A stretch of 64,000 nucleotides of DNA from Bradyrhizobium yuanmingense (GCF_029167105.1 NZ_JARFML010000015.1:62001-126000); one strand, 5' to 3'. Shown: positions 10,453-19,411, counted from the stretch's first letter. Translations and numbers: made by a program. Notes: generated from the sequence alone by a model not told the origin.

Positions 10453-11106
10453 TCAGCTTTTGGCGACGGGTGGCAACAAAGCCTGAAGCGCCTCGGCGCG
10501 AGAGCGCAGGCCGGGCGGTGTTTCGCCGTCTCCGTCAATCGCCTCGAGCCATTTGCGGGCTGCAGTCATGTCGTTGTTACGCCAGGCCGACAGCGCCAGC
10601 ATCTCGCGGGCGGTGTGGCGGAAGGTCGATTTCGGCGCGGCGGAAGCTTCCAGCCGCTGCTGGATGTCGGCATAGCCGGCGCTGTCGAGCAGGAGCCCCG
10701 CGGCGCGGATCTTGGCCAGATCCTGCCACTCGCCGCCAATGCTGCGGTCGGCGGCGATGTCGTCATACATCTTCGCGGCCGCCTTGGGATCGCGGCTCGC
10801 GGCCTCGGCCGCAGCACGCAGCCGCGCCAGGGTGCGATAGCCGGACGGCGCCTTGGCGGCGAGCTCGGTGAAGGCCTTCTCGGCGTCCTCGTGCTTGCCC
10901 TGCTCGGACAGCTCGGCGGCCTTCTCGAAAGCGGCGCCCGCCTCGGCGGCCTTCTTGGCCTCCAGGTACCTATAACCCTGCCAGCCACCTGCGCCGGCGA
11001 CGATCAGCACCATCAACGCGATGAAGTAGATCGAATACTTGTCCCACAGCTTCTTGAACTGTTCGCGACGTACTTCCTCGTTTACTTCGTCAAATAATTC
11101 AGACAC
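10453..11106 (-). CDS. YfgM-like tetratricopeptide membrane protein
   Basis: 217 residues. A short cytoplasmic segment (MSELFDEVNEEVRREQFKKLW) is followed by one membrane anchor at about residues 27-46 and a helical periplasmic domain with TPR-like pairs (EKAAELSEQGKHEDAEKAF). This matches the TPR_21/YfgM family, which interacts with the SecYEG translocon and periplasmic chaperones in E. coli. It heads the gene group that continues into the lipoprotein and der. Confidence 0.85.
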   Translation of the reverse strand: MSELFDEVNEEVRREQFKKLWDKYSIYFIALMVLIVAGAGGWQGYRYLEAKKAAEAGAAFEKAAELSEQGKHEDAEKAFTELAAKAPSGYRTLARLRAAAEAASRDPKAAAKMYDDIAADRSIGGEWQDLAKIRAAGLLLDSAGYADIQQRLEASAAPKSTFRHTAREMLALSAWRNNDMTAARKWLEAIDGDGETPPGLRSRAEALQALLPPVAKS

Positions 11107-11272
11107 TTATGCCAATCCCATGCCCATCCGGGTGCGCGCGCCAAAGCGTTCGCGTCAGGAATCCCGTCCCCGTGTGGCGGCGAGGTAGCCTAACGATATG
11201 GCGGTGGCAAGGCAAAGCGAGCCCGATCAAGGCGTTAACCACCCGGGACATCCCCGGATGCCCCTGCCCGGC

Positions 11273-12865
11273 TCAAGCTCCCAGCAGCTCCCGCAGCTGG
11301 CGCTTCAGCACCTTGCCGTTGGCGTTGCGCGGCAGCGGGTCTGCCGTGATCGCCATGGTTTCGGGAACCTTGTAGTCGGACAGGCGCTCGGCGCACCAGG
11401 CGCGCAGGTCCGTATCGGTCACCGGCTGTCGCGTCACCACCACGGCATGGACGCGCTCGCCCAGCACCGGGCAAGGCCTGGCAATGATCGCGCTCTCGAC
11501 CACGGCGGGATGGCCGGCCAGCACGGATTCGACCTCGGCCGAATAGATCTTCAGGCCTCCGCGATTGATCATGTCCTTCTGCCGGTCGAACACGCGAACG
11601 AATCCTTCCGCATCGACCGAGCCGAGATCGCCGGAATGCCAGAATCCGCCCGTAAAGCTTTCGGCGGTGGCCTTCGGGTTATTCCAGTAGCCCTTGATCA
11701 CGGAGGCGCCCTGGATCCAGAGCTCGCCGATCTCGCCGGGAGGCAGCTCGCGCCCGTCCGGGCCCATCACAGCGATGCGCGCGCCGGGACACGGCAGACC
11801 GACGCTGTCGATGTGGCTCTCGGTCAGCTCGCCCGGCATGATGGTCGAGGGCGAGGTCGTCTCGGTCGCGCCGTAGCAGTTCATCAGCTTCAGGCCGGGA
11901 ATCTTCGCCTTGAGCTTCTCGATGGTGGCGACCGGCATCGGCGCGCCGCCGAAGCCGCCGATGCGCCAGCTCGAGAGATCATAGCCGTCGAAATCGGGCT
12001 GGAGCAGGCAGAGATTGTACATCGCCGGCACCATCACCGTGTAGGTGACGCGCTCGCGCGCGGCGAGCTTGAGGTAATCGGCGGCCTTGAACTCCGGCAT
12101 GATGATCAGCGCGCCGCCGCAGCGGATCATGGTGGTGATGTTGGCGACGACGCCCGTGACATGGCCGAGCGGCACCGCTGCGATCGAGCGATCGGTTTGC
12201 GTCAATTGCAGGCAGGACACGAACACCATCGAGGAATGGACGATGTTGCAATGGGCCAGCATCGCGCCCTTCGGCTTGCCCGTGGTGCCGGAGGTGTAGA
12301 GGATCATCGCGGTGTCCTCTTCGCTCACCTCGATCGGCGCCGATGCCGGCGGGTTGTCGGCGAGCACTGCGAAACGCGACAGAGCCGGATCATCGGCGAC
12401 TGCGATGCGGTGGATCACGTCGGGCACATCATGCGCATCGGGCAGCCGCTCGGCGAGCGCGGCTTCGTGGATCAGGATCTTGGCACCGCAATCCGCGAGC
12501 ACATAGGCGATCTCCGGCTTCTGCTGGCGCGTGCTGAGCAGCACGGTGACGAGCCCTTCATGCGCGGCGGCAAACAGCAGCAGCGGAAATTCGATGCGAT
12601 TGCCGAGCAGGATGGCAACGCGATCGCCACGCTGCAATCCCAGCTTGCGAAATCCGGCAGCGATCCGCGCGGCTTGCTCCATTGTTTGCCGCCAGCTCAG
12701 GCGGACATTGCCGCAAATCAACGCTTCGCCATCGGCATTGCGGCCGCATGCCTCCGCGATCATCGCCCAGAGGCTCGATGGCCGATCAAGAAATGCCGGC
12801 ACAACCCGATCGCCAAACCGCGCCTCGAGCCGCATCGGCGGGATCTGAGCTCGCGACCAGTCCAT
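11273..12865 (-). CDS. Class I adenylate-forming acyl-CoA synthetase
   Basis: 530 residues with all hallmark motifs of the ANL superfamily: the phosphate loop YTSGTTGKPKG, the adenine-binding NCYGATETTSP, the hinge region WHSGDLG followed by DRQKDMINRGG, and the C-terminal catalytic lysine in PRNANGKVLKRQL. It activates a carboxylic acid to the acyl-AMP and then the CoA thioester. Family resemblance is to medium/long-chain fatty-acid or aromatic acid ligases; the true substrate is not readable. It stands alone on the minus strand. Confidence 0.92.
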   Translation of the reverse strand: MDWSRAQIPPMRLEARFGDRVVPAFLDRPSSLWAMIAEACGRNADGEALICGNVRLSWRQTMEQAARIAAGFRKLGLQRGDRVAILLGNRIEFPLLLFAAAHEGLVTVLLSTRQQKPEIAYVLADCGAKILIHEAALAERLPDAHDVPDVIHRIAVADDPALSRFAVLADNPPASAPIEVSEEDTAMILYTSGTTGKPKGAMLAHCNIVHSSMVFVSCLQLTQTDRSIAAVPLGHVTGVVANITTMIRCGGALIIMPEFKAADYLKLAARERVTYTVMVPAMYNLCLLQPDFDGYDLSSWRIGGFGGAPMPVATIEKLKAKIPGLKLMNCYGATETTSPSTIMPGELTESHIDSVGLPCPGARIAVMGPDGRELPPGEIGELWIQGASVIKGYWNNPKATAESFTGGFWHSGDLGSVDAEGFVRVFDRQKDMINRGGLKIYSAEVESVLAGHPAVVESAIIARPCPVLGERVHAVVVTRQPVTDTDLRAWCAERLSDYKVPETMAITADPLPRNANGKVLKRQLRELLGA

Positions 12866-12938
12866 GGGGATGCCCTCGGCTTGTTGCTCTTGTTATCTTC
12901 CCCGCATGGACATGCGGGTTTCGTCTTGTGCTGACCGG

Positions 12939-13523
12939 CTAGACCCCGATCACGGGCACGCCGATCACCACCGGATGGAACGCGAAGGCCAGGGCCAGAT
13001 AGGCGACCACGCCGACCGCGACGGCGATCAGATCGTTGGTCGGGCCGCCGACCGGAATCGGCGGGGCACCGGCGTCGGTGCGAGCTTTCAGCGAGATGCG
13101 GTCAAAGACCGCCCAGGCGAGGAACGAGCCGAACAGGATGATGGAGCCGAGATCGCCATTGGCGAGCAGATGCGCCGCCGCCCACAGCTTGATGCCGGCC
13201 AGCATCGGATGCTTCAGCGTCGCATAGATGCGGCCACGCATGTAGGACGCCACCACGAGGATGACTGCAGGCAGCATCAAGGCCAACGTGATGTGCTTCA
13301 TCGCCTTCGGCGGATACCAGACGTCGATCCAGCCGGAGCTGCGGTAATGGGCATAGCCCCAGATGATCAGCGCCAGCCCCGCCAGCGAGACCAGCGAATA
13401 GATGATCTTGTAGGTCCCCTCGCCCAGTCTCGCGATCGCCTGCGCGCGCGCCTCTCGTTTGGTTGTGAAAATATGGGACGCAAAAAACAGCACCAGCCCC
13501 AGGATCATGACCAGCAGACCCAC
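12939..13523 (-). CDS. nnrU: NnrU family membrane protein
   Basis: 194 residues, largely hydrophobic with about five or six membrane segments. The N-terminal LVLFFASHIF, the internal WYPPKAMKHI and KHPMLAGIKLWAAAHLLANGD match NnrU, a membrane protein required for nitrite and NO reduction in some denitrifiers. No nir or nor genes are in the window, so the role here is inferred from family only. Confidence 0.88.
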   Translation of the reverse strand: MGLLVMILGLVLFFASHIFTTKREARAQAIARLGEGTYKIIYSLVSLAGLALIIWGYAHYRSSGWIDVWYPPKAMKHITLALMLPAVILVVASYMRGRIYATLKHPMLAGIKLWAAAHLLANGDLGSIILFGSFLAWAVFDRISLKARTDAGAPPIPVGGPTNDLIAVAVGVVAYLALAFAFHPVVIGVPVIGV

Positions 13524-13593
13524 GACATCCTCCCCACAAAGCAGCCCCCATCACTGAGGTATCATCGATTGGCCGATGGTCGCAACTCGCGCG

Positions 13594-14199
13594 CTATTTG
13601 CCGGGCTCCCGATTGTCGACATAACGGATTGCGATGGGTCGACCGGCCAACGCCCCGCCGAGACCGCTGGTAAACTTCAACGGCAGACAGGCCTTCAGCG
13701 ATGCATTGATGGCGTTCAGATAGGTCGTCCGGGTGTCCGCCGGCACACCCGCAGTCGCGTATGTGAGGCGCGGCGGACCGATCAGGCTGCCGTTCTTGTT
13801 GAAGCTGAAACGCACCGACATCTGCATGCCCGCCCGCGCATGGTCCGATGGCGGCGACCAGCAGCTGCGCAGCGCGGCGAAGAGGTCGCCGATCGTGTCG
13901 AGATCGTGATCGGGCTTCCGGTATTTGGCGCGGTCGGCCTCGGCAGGCGCGCTCTCGATCGTGAGCTGGAGGTTCTGACCGTAAGGATAGTCGATCTCGG
14001 GAATGCAGGGGCCGGGCTCGAGCGGACTGCAATAGGACGGCGTGCAGGGCTCGCCGTCGAGCACGCTGCATGGCTCGTGCGCGAACGGAATCGGATTGAT
14101 CTGGCGTCGCTGCGCGTCGGCGGCGATCGAGGTCATTGCCAGCAAGGCAAGAACAAGAATGCAGCGCCACATGTACCGGGACCGCAATGGCATTTGCAA
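13594..14199 (-). CDS. Exported protein with TonB/TolA C-terminal-like domain
   Basis: 201 residues from the first ATG; starts at 14193 or 14172 (MWRCILVLALLAM) are also possible and would give a more typical signal peptide ending ADA-Q. The central part is Cys/Pro-rich (EPCSVLDGEPCTPSYCSPLEPGPC). The C-terminal 80 residues (MQMSVRFSFNKNGSLIGPPRL, then NAINASLKACLPLKF) resemble the TonB/TolA C-terminal fold found in many small Bradyrhizobium periplasmic proteins. No tonB or tol genes are adjacent. Confidence 0.65.
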   Translation of the reverse strand: MQMPLRSRYMWRCILVLALLAMTSIAADAQRRQINPIPFAHEPCSVLDGEPCTPSYCSPLEPGPCIPEIDYPYGQNLQLTIESAPAEADRAKYRKPDHDLDTIGDLFAALRSCWSPPSDHARAGMQMSVRFSFNKNGSLIGPPRLTYATAGVPADTRTTYLNAINASLKACLPLKFTSGLGGALAGRPIAIRYVDNREPGK

Positions 14200-14324
14200 C
14201 AGGTGGCGATGGCTATGAAAGGTTCAAGGCTGGCCGCGATGCGACGACGGCCCTGCCGGAAGATACTCCTGAGCCAAAACCCCCTTTCGAGACGGAGCAG
14301 GCCCGTCGAGACCGCAAATTCGCT

Positions 14325-15302
14325 TCACTCGACAATCTGATCCGCTTGCGCCACCAGCGTGGGCGGTACACTCAGTCCCAGCGCATTGGCTGTCTTGAGA
14401 TTGAGCAGGAACTGGAATTCATTCGGCTGCTGGACTGGCAAATCGGCGGGCCGAGCTCCTCTCAAGACGCGGTCGACATAGTCCGCCGATCGACCGACCA
14501 GCTGCGAAACCGAGACTCCATAGGACATCAGCCCGCCGTCCGTGACGAAGAAGGAAAATGGATACATTGCCGGCAGACGGCGCGCGGCCGCCAAGTCGAG
14601 AATCAATCGACGGTGAACGAGTGGAAATGCGTCGGGAAATATCAGCAGCCCGCCGTCTGGCTGCTCTGCAAAGCGGGAGATCGCCTGTTCGAGCTCGGCG
14701 GCATTGTGCGCGGGTGCCGGAACGAGCTGGAGCTGGACCGCCGGAATGGCCGCCTCCACGGACGGCATCAAGATCATGGGTGCTGTTCGCGGATTGAAGA
14801 CCGCGGCGACCCTTCGTATCGTCGGTGCCGCCTGCTTGAGCAATTGCAGCCACTTGCCGGCCATTTCAGGCTCGAAAGTCGTGAAGCCTGTAATGTTTCC
14901 GCCCGGCTTGCCCAGGCTTTGAACGAAACCGGCACCCACTGGATCGGCCACGACCGAGAATACAATCGGCAAGGTCGGTGCGCGTCGCCTCAAGGCTTCC
15001 ACGGACGGAGTGCCGATTGCCAGAAGCACGTCCGGCCGCATCTCCACCAGCTCGGCCGCCAGAGTATCCGCCAGATTCGGATCGCCGGCCCACCAGCGAT
15101 ATTCGATATGGATATTGCGTCCCTGCTCCCAACCGAGTTCACCGAGACGCTGTCTCAGCTTCTGGTAGCCCGCCTGGCTCTCCGAATCGCTGGCCCGACC
15201 TCCCGCCAGCGCACAGATTCGCCGCACATGACCTTGCGCGGATGCGCCACACGGGTATGCCGCCGCGCCTGCAGCGAGCATGATGAATTCGCGCCGCCTC
15301 AT
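14325..15302 (-). CDS. ABC transporter substrate-binding protein (ABC_sub_bind/TrpX-like family)
   Basis: 325 residues. The N-terminus MRRREFIMLAAGAAA with cleavage near GASAQ looks like a Tat-type or Sec signal. The body carries family marks of ABC_sub_bind (formerly DUF534): LGWEQGRNIHIEYRWW, RPDVLLAIGTPSVEAL, PIVFSVVADPVGAGFV and GGLMSYG. No transporter partners lie next to it; such orphan copies are very numerous in Bradyrhizobium. Ligand unknown. Confidence 0.88.
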   Translation of the reverse strand: MRRREFIMLAAGAAAYPCGASAQGHVRRICALAGGRASDSESQAGYQKLRQRLGELGWEQGRNIHIEYRWWAGDPNLADTLAAELVEMRPDVLLAIGTPSVEALRRRAPTLPIVFSVVADPVGAGFVQSLGKPGGNITGFTTFEPEMAGKWLQLLKQAAPTIRRVAAVFNPRTAPMILMPSVEAAIPAVQLQLVPAPAHNAAELEQAISRFAEQPDGGLLIFPDAFPLVHRRLILDLAAARRLPAMYPFSFFVTDGGLMSYGVSVSQLVGRSADYVDRVLRGARPADLPVQQPNEFQFLLNLKTANALGLSVPPTLVAQADQIVE

Positions 15303-15359
15303 GACCGTCGACCTCGCTATGCGTTGCCGTCCTGCATCACGGAGAACGTCCGGGAAACA

Positions 15360-16982
15360 TTACCCCTTCTTCTTGACGTCCTTGACGTTGCTGAACTCGA
15401 TGCCCTCGGCGCGCTCCCGGGTGTAGCCGAGGTAGAACTCGTTCCGGGCGAGATAGACGGGATCGCCGTCGACATCGTCGGCAATGCTCGAATTATTGGC
15501 GGCGATGAAGCTGTCGAGCTTCTTGCGGTCCTCCGAGGAGACCCAGCGCGCCAGCTGGAACTCGCTGACCTCGAACTCGACCGGCAGCGAGTATTCCGCC
15601 TCGAGCCGCGCCTTGAGCACATCGAGCTGCAGCGCGCCGACCACGCCGACCAGCGCCGGGGCGCCGTCGCGGGGGCGGAACACCTGCACCACGCCCTCTT
15701 CCGACATCTGCTGCAGCGCTTCCTTCAGCTTCTTCGCCTTCATCGCGTCGGTGAGGCGGACGCGGCGGACGATTTCCGGCGCAAAGCTCGGCACGCCGAC
15801 GAAGTTGAAATCCTCCCCTTCCGTCAGCGTGTCGCCGATGCGCAGCGTGCCGTGGTTGGGAATGCCGACGACGTCGCCGGCGAAGGCTTCGTCCGCGACC
15901 GAGCGGTCCTGCGCGAAGAAGAATTGCGGGCTCGACAGCGGCATGCTCTTGCCGGTGCGCACGAGCTTGGCTTTCATGCCGCGGCTGAGCTTGCCCGAGC
16001 ACAGGCGCGCAAACGCGATGCGGTCGCGGTGGTTGGGATCCATGTTGGCCTGGATCTTGAACACGAAGGCGCTCATCCTGGGATCGGTGGCCTCGACCTT
16101 GCGCTGGTCGCTGTCCTGCGCGCGCGGCTCGGGCGCGAACTTGCCGAGACCCTCCAGGAGGTCGCCGACGCCGAAATTGCGCAGCGCGCTGCCGAAATAG
16201 ACCGGCGTCAGATGGCCTTCGCGAAACGCGTCCAGCTCGAACGGCTTCGACGCCTCGGTGACGAGCTCGAGCTCGTCCTTCACGGCGGAGACGTCGAGAT
16301 TGGCGTTGAGTTTGGCGAGCTCCTCGATCGCGATCTGTTGCGCCGCGCCGGTCTTGGCGCCGCCGCCTTCGAGCAGGCGCACGCCGCCATCGACGACGTC
16401 ATAGGTGCCGAGGAAGTCGCGGCCGCGGCCGACCGGCCAGGTCATCGGCGTGGTGTCGAGCGCCAGCGTCTTCTCGATTTCGTCGAGCAGCTCGAACACG
16501 TCGCGGCTCTCGCGGTCCATCTTGTTGATGAAGGTGATGATCGGGATGTCGCGCAGGCGGCACACCTCGAACAACTTTCGGGTGCGCGCCTCGATACCCT
16601 TGGCCGCGTCGATCACCATCACGGCGGAATCGACCGCCGTCAGCGTGCGATAGGTGTCTTCCGAAAAGTCCTCGTGGCCCGGCGTGTCCAAGAGGTTGAA
16701 GACGAGGCCCTCGAACTCGAAGGTCATCACCGAGGTCACCACCGAGATGCCGCGTTCGCGCTCGATCTTCATCCAGTCAGATCGGGTGTTGCGACGCTCG
16801 CCCTTGGCCTTGACCTGGCCGGCGAGGTTGATGGCGCCGCCGAACAGCAGCAGCTTTTCGGTCAGCGTGGTCTTGCCGGCGTCGGGGTGGGAGATGATCG
16901 CGAAGGTCCGCCGCCGCGCCACCTCGGCGGCAAGCGGGGAACGGGCCGGCGATTCGGCTGTGGTGGTGGCGATGTCGGACAT
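15360..16982 (-). CDS. prfC: Peptide chain release factor 3
   Basis: 540 residues, full length for RF3, the GTPase that removes RF1/RF2 from the ribosome after termination. GTPase motifs: SHPDAGKTTLTEK (G1), the switch-II DTPGHEDFSEDTYR (G3) and NKMDRE (G4). The segment around GRGRDFLGTYDV and the C-terminal domain with FRPRDGAPALVGVVG are RF3-specific and separate it from EF-G. It is divergent from sugE, with 15-bp tandem repeats and a riboswitch between them. Confidence 0.96.
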   Translation of the reverse strand: MSDIATTTAESPARSPLAAEVARRRTFAIISHPDAGKTTLTEKLLLFGGAINLAGQVKAKGERRNTRSDWMKIERERGISVVTSVMTFEFEGLVFNLLDTPGHEDFSEDTYRTLTAVDSAVMVIDAAKGIEARTRKLFEVCRLRDIPIITFINKMDRESRDVFELLDEIEKTLALDTTPMTWPVGRGRDFLGTYDVVDGGVRLLEGGGAKTGAAQQIAIEELAKLNANLDVSAVKDELELVTEASKPFELDAFREGHLTPVYFGSALRNFGVGDLLEGLGKFAPEPRAQDSDQRKVEATDPRMSAFVFKIQANMDPNHRDRIAFARLCSGKLSRGMKAKLVRTGKSMPLSSPQFFFAQDRSVADEAFAGDVVGIPNHGTLRIGDTLTEGEDFNFVGVPSFAPEIVRRVRLTDAMKAKKLKEALQQMSEEGVVQVFRPRDGAPALVGVVGALQLDVLKARLEAEYSLPVEFEVSEFQLARWVSSEDRKKLDSFIAANNSSIADDVDGDPVYLARNEFYLGYTRERAEGIEFSNVKDVKKKG

Positions 16983-17066
16983 GGCGGGAGCGTGTGGCAG
17001 GGAAAACGGGCCTGATCAAGCCTCATTTGGTGATTGCGGAGACTTCCGGCCAGCCCCATATCGGCG

Positions 17067-17131
17067 CTTGGATATATCAGTCCTGGATATATCAGACTTG
17101 GATATATCAGACTTGGATAAATCAGACTTGG
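17067..17131. repeat. 15-bp direct tandem repeat, four copies plus a partial
   Basis: Four consecutive copies of CTTGGATATATCAGA with one or two changes each (17067-17081, 17082-17096, 17097-17111, 17112-17126), followed by CTTGG of a fifth. The repeat is AT-rich in a GC-rich region and lies between the divergent prfC and sugE genes, just before the guanidine-II hairpins, so it probably overlaps their promoter region. Confidence 0.95.
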
Positions 17132-17184
17132 GGGAGGACGGCCTCCCCTGCCCATCAGCACCTCAGCCGCGGGGACGACCCTGC
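17131..17184 (+). promoter_or_regulatory. Guanidine-II (mini-ykkC) riboswitch
   Basis: Two hairpins with ACGR tetraloops, the definition of this riboswitch. P1: GGGGAGG (17131-17137), loop ACGG (17138-17141), CCTCCCC (17142-17148). P2: GCGGGG (17169-17174), loop ACGA (17175-17178), CCCTGC (17179-17184, one G-U pair). The linker is 20 bases. Known members bind guanidine through kissing ACGR loops and free the ribosome-binding site. Here a G-rich Shine-Dalgarno (GGGGGGG near 17192-17198) follows and the next gene is an SMR exporter, the typical partner. Confidence 0.88.
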
Positions 17185-17203
17185 CTTGAATGGGGGGGTC
17201 GTC

Positions 17204-17518
17204 ATGGCCTGGAGCATCCTGTTCGTCGCCGGTCTTCTCGAGATCACCTGGGCGATCGGCCTGAAATACACCGAGGGTTTTACCAGGCTTGTTCCGTCCG
17301 CGGTCACGCTCGCGGCCATGGCCGGCAGCGTCATCCTGCTCGGATTTGCGCTCAAATCCCTGCCCGTGGGAACCGCCTATGCGGTCTGGACCGGCATCGG
17401 CGCGGTCGGCACCGCGACGCTCGGCATCATCCTGTTCGGCGAGCCGGCGACGGCCTTCCGCCTCGCCAGCATCGGCCTGATCGTCGCCGGCATCATCGGA
17501 CTGAAGCTCGTCAATTGA
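17204..17518 (+). CDS. sugE: SMR family guanidinium exporter (SugE/Gdx)
   Basis: 104 residues with four membrane segments, the size of small multidrug resistance proteins. The active-site Glu14 lies in LEITWAIGLKYTEGF, and the WAIGLKY pattern is that of the Gdx/SugE subtype, not EmrE. The preceding guanidine-II riboswitch points to guanidinium export as the role. The 3' end overlaps the end of the convergent pit gene by eight bases (17511-17518). Confidence 0.93.
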   Translation: MAWSILFVAGLLEITWAIGLKYTEGFTRLVPSAVTLAAMAGSVILLGFALKSLPVGTAYAVWTGIGAVGTATLGIILFGEPATAFRLASIGLIVAGIIGLKLVN

Positions 17519-18515
17519 CGAGCTGGACCACCCACCAGGTCAGCGCGGCCACGATGGCTGACGCCGGGATCGTGATCACCCAGGCATAGACGATCGAGCT
17601 GGCGACGTTCCAGCGCACGGCCGAGACGCGGCGGGCGGCACCGACGCCGACGATAGCGCCGGTGATGGTGTGGGTGGTCGAGACGGGAACCCCGAGATAG
17701 GTCGCCATGAACAGGGTCACCGCGCCTCCCGTCTCGGCGCAAAAGCCCTGCATCGGGGTCAATTTCGTGATCCGCAGGCCCATGGTGCGGACGATGCGCC
17801 AGCCGCCCATCAGCGTACCCAGCGCCATCGCCGCCTGGCAGGACAGCACCACCCAGAACGGCACCGAGAACTCGCTGCCGAGATGGCCCTGCGAATAGAG
17901 CAACACCGCGATGATGCCCATGGTTTTCTGCGCGTCGTTGCCGCCATGGCCGAGCGAATAGAGCGACGCGGAGACGAATTGCAGGATGCGGAAGGCGCGG
18001 TCGACCGCGAACGGCGTCGAGCGCACCGAGGCCCAGGACACGATCGCAACCAGCGCCATTGCGAGCAGGAAGCCAACCAGCGGCGACAGCACGATCGCCA
18101 GCACTGTCTTGGACAGGCCGCTCCACACCGTGGCCGAAATACCGGCCTTGGCCAAGCCGCCGCCGACGAGCCCGCCGATCAGCGCGTGCGACGACGACGA
18201 TGGAATGCCGAGCGCCCAGGTCACGAGGTTCCAGACGATGGCGCCGACGAGGGCTGCGAAGATCACCTGGGCGTCGACGACCGCGGGATCGATGATACCG
18301 GTGCCGATGGTCTGGGCGACGTGCAGCCCGAACACCAGGAAGGCGATGAAATTGAAGAACGCGGCCCAGAACACCGCGAATTGCGGCCGCAGCACGCGGG
18401 TGGAGACGATGGTCGCGATCGAATTGGCGGCGTCGTGCAGGCCGTTCAGGAAATCGAACAGCAGCGCGACAGCGATCAAGCCGACCAGGACGGGAAGACC
18501 CAATGCGGCATCCAC
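17511..18515 (-). CDS. pit: PiT family inorganic phosphate transporter
   Basis: About 334 residues from the GTG at 18515, which has AGGGG a few bases upstream. Residues upstream of it in the open frame are encoded by a palindromic repeat and are not conserved. The two PiT signatures are present: NGLHDAANSIATIVSTR near the N-terminus and GHGGNDAQKTMG in the middle, each with the NDA/HDA core. It is the second gene of the orfA-pit operon, a low-affinity H+-coupled phosphate importer in rhizobia. Confidence 0.93.
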   Translation of the reverse strand: MDAALGLPVLVGLIAVALLFDFLNGLHDAANSIATIVSTRVLRPQFAVFWAAFFNFIAFLVFGLHVAQTIGTGIIDPAVVDAQVIFAALVGAIVWNLVTWALGIPSSSSHALIGGLVGGGLAKAGISATVWSGLSKTVLAIVLSPLVGFLLAMALVAIVSWASVRSTPFAVDRAFRILQFVSASLYSLGHGGNDAQKTMGIIAVLLYSQGHLGSEFSVPFWVVLSCQAAMALGTLMGGWRIVRTMGLRITKLTPMQGFCAETGGAVTLFMATYLGVPVSTTHTITGAIVGVGAARRVSAVRWNVASSIVYAWVITIPASAIVAALTWWVVQLVN

Positions 18516-18529
18516 GGCGAGGCCCCTAC

Positions 18530-18612
18530 GCTTTGCGCATGATCGCCGCGCAAACGCGTTCCGCGTTTGTCGCGAAGGAAAACCGCTGCACACTTTTCCG
18601 GATCATGCGCTA
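18530..18612. repeat. Intergenic repeat, family 4 copy a
   Basis: The intercistronic gap between orfA and pit contains GCATGATC, GCGCAAACGCGTTCCGCG (a short inverted repeat) and GGAAAACCGCT, then CACTTTTCCGGATCATG. The last two blocks recur at 60575-60616. The outer ends (GCGCATGATC / GATCATGCGC) are inverted complements, so the whole element can fold. It abuts the orfA stop codon. Confidence 0.8.
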
Positions 18613-19254
18613 AACTTGCTCAATGACGATGCTGTTGATTTCGTTCGCAACGTCATCGAAACGGTCGGCCACCTTCTCGAGATGGTCGTAGATCTCGACC
18701 CCGACGATGAAATCCATCGCATTGCCGTCGCGATGCTTGAGGAACAGCTCCTTCAGGCCGATATCGTGGAGATCGTCGACCCGGCCCTCGAGCTTGCCAA
18801 GCTCCTCGGTGATCGCGGTCAGCATGGCGACGTTCTTGCCGATCTCCTGCATCAGCGGCAGCGCACGGCCGACCAGATTGGCGCATTCGATCAAGAGTCC
18901 GCCGATCTCGCGCATCGGCGGCTCGAAGCTGCGCACCTCGAACAGCATCACGGCCTTGGCCGTCTGCTGCATCTGGTCGATGGCATCGTCCAGCGACGTG
19001 ATCAGGTTCTTGATGTCGCCGCGGTCGAACGGGGTGATGAAGGTGCGGCGTACCGCCGTCAGCACCTCGCGGGTGACGTTGTCGGCGTCGTTCTCGAACT
19101 GGTTGACGCGCTGGCAATAGACCGGCGTCTCCTCGCCCCCGTTGAGCATGCCCTGGAGCGCGAGCGCGCCCTGGATCACGGTCTGGGCATGCCGGTCGAA
19201 CAGGTCGAAGAACCGCTCTTCCCTGGGCAGGAACGCACGAAACCATCGCATCAT
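18610..19254 (-). CDS. DUF47 (PhoU-like) protein, OrfA of the orfA-pit operon
   Basis: 214 residues, all-helical DUF47 family. The N-terminus MMRWFRAFLPREERFFDLFDRHA, the central PFDRGDIKNLITSLDDAIDQMQ and the C-terminal IYDHLEKVADRFDDVANEI are typical. Family members accompany pit genes and are thought to modulate phosphate uptake. It is the first gene of the operon, with a Pho box 43 bases upstream of its start. Confidence 0.92.
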   Translation of the reverse strand: MMRWFRAFLPREERFFDLFDRHAQTVIQGALALQGMLNGGEETPVYCQRVNQFENDADNVTREVLTAVRRTFITPFDRGDIKNLITSLDDAIDQMQQTAKAVMLFEVRSFEPPMREIGGLLIECANLVGRALPLMQEIGKNVAMLTAITEELGKLEGRVDDLHDIGLKELFLKHRDGNAMDFIVGVEIYDHLEKVADRFDDVANEINSIVIEQV

Positions 19255-19296
19255 GGGGGTAGGCTACCGGTTGGAAAATGGTCAGGCCCGTGAGGG

Positions 19297-19314
19297 CTGT
19301 CATAAAACTGTCAT
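19297..19314. promoter_or_regulatory. Pho box (PhoB binding site) upstream of orfA-pit
   Basis: CTGTCATAAAACTGTCAT is a perfect direct repeat of CTGTCAT separated by AAAA, the PhoB consensus. It reads on the plus strand, opposite to the direction of orfA-pit. In Sinorhizobium meliloti the orfA-pit operon is repressed by PhoB when phosphate is scarce, so a site in this position and orientation fits repression. Confidence 0.88.
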
Positions 19315-19411
19315 AGACCATTTTCGATCCGCGCGCGTGTCGCCTCACGCCCGCGGACCCCGGTCATCCACCGCTTTCATGCATCAATGAAATTGATGCA
19401 ATATCAGTCAC

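Noticed and set aside
17000..17130. ykkC guanidine-I riboswitch upstream of sugE
   Set aside because: Its conserved core was not found; the two ACGR hairpins fit the guanidine-II class instead.
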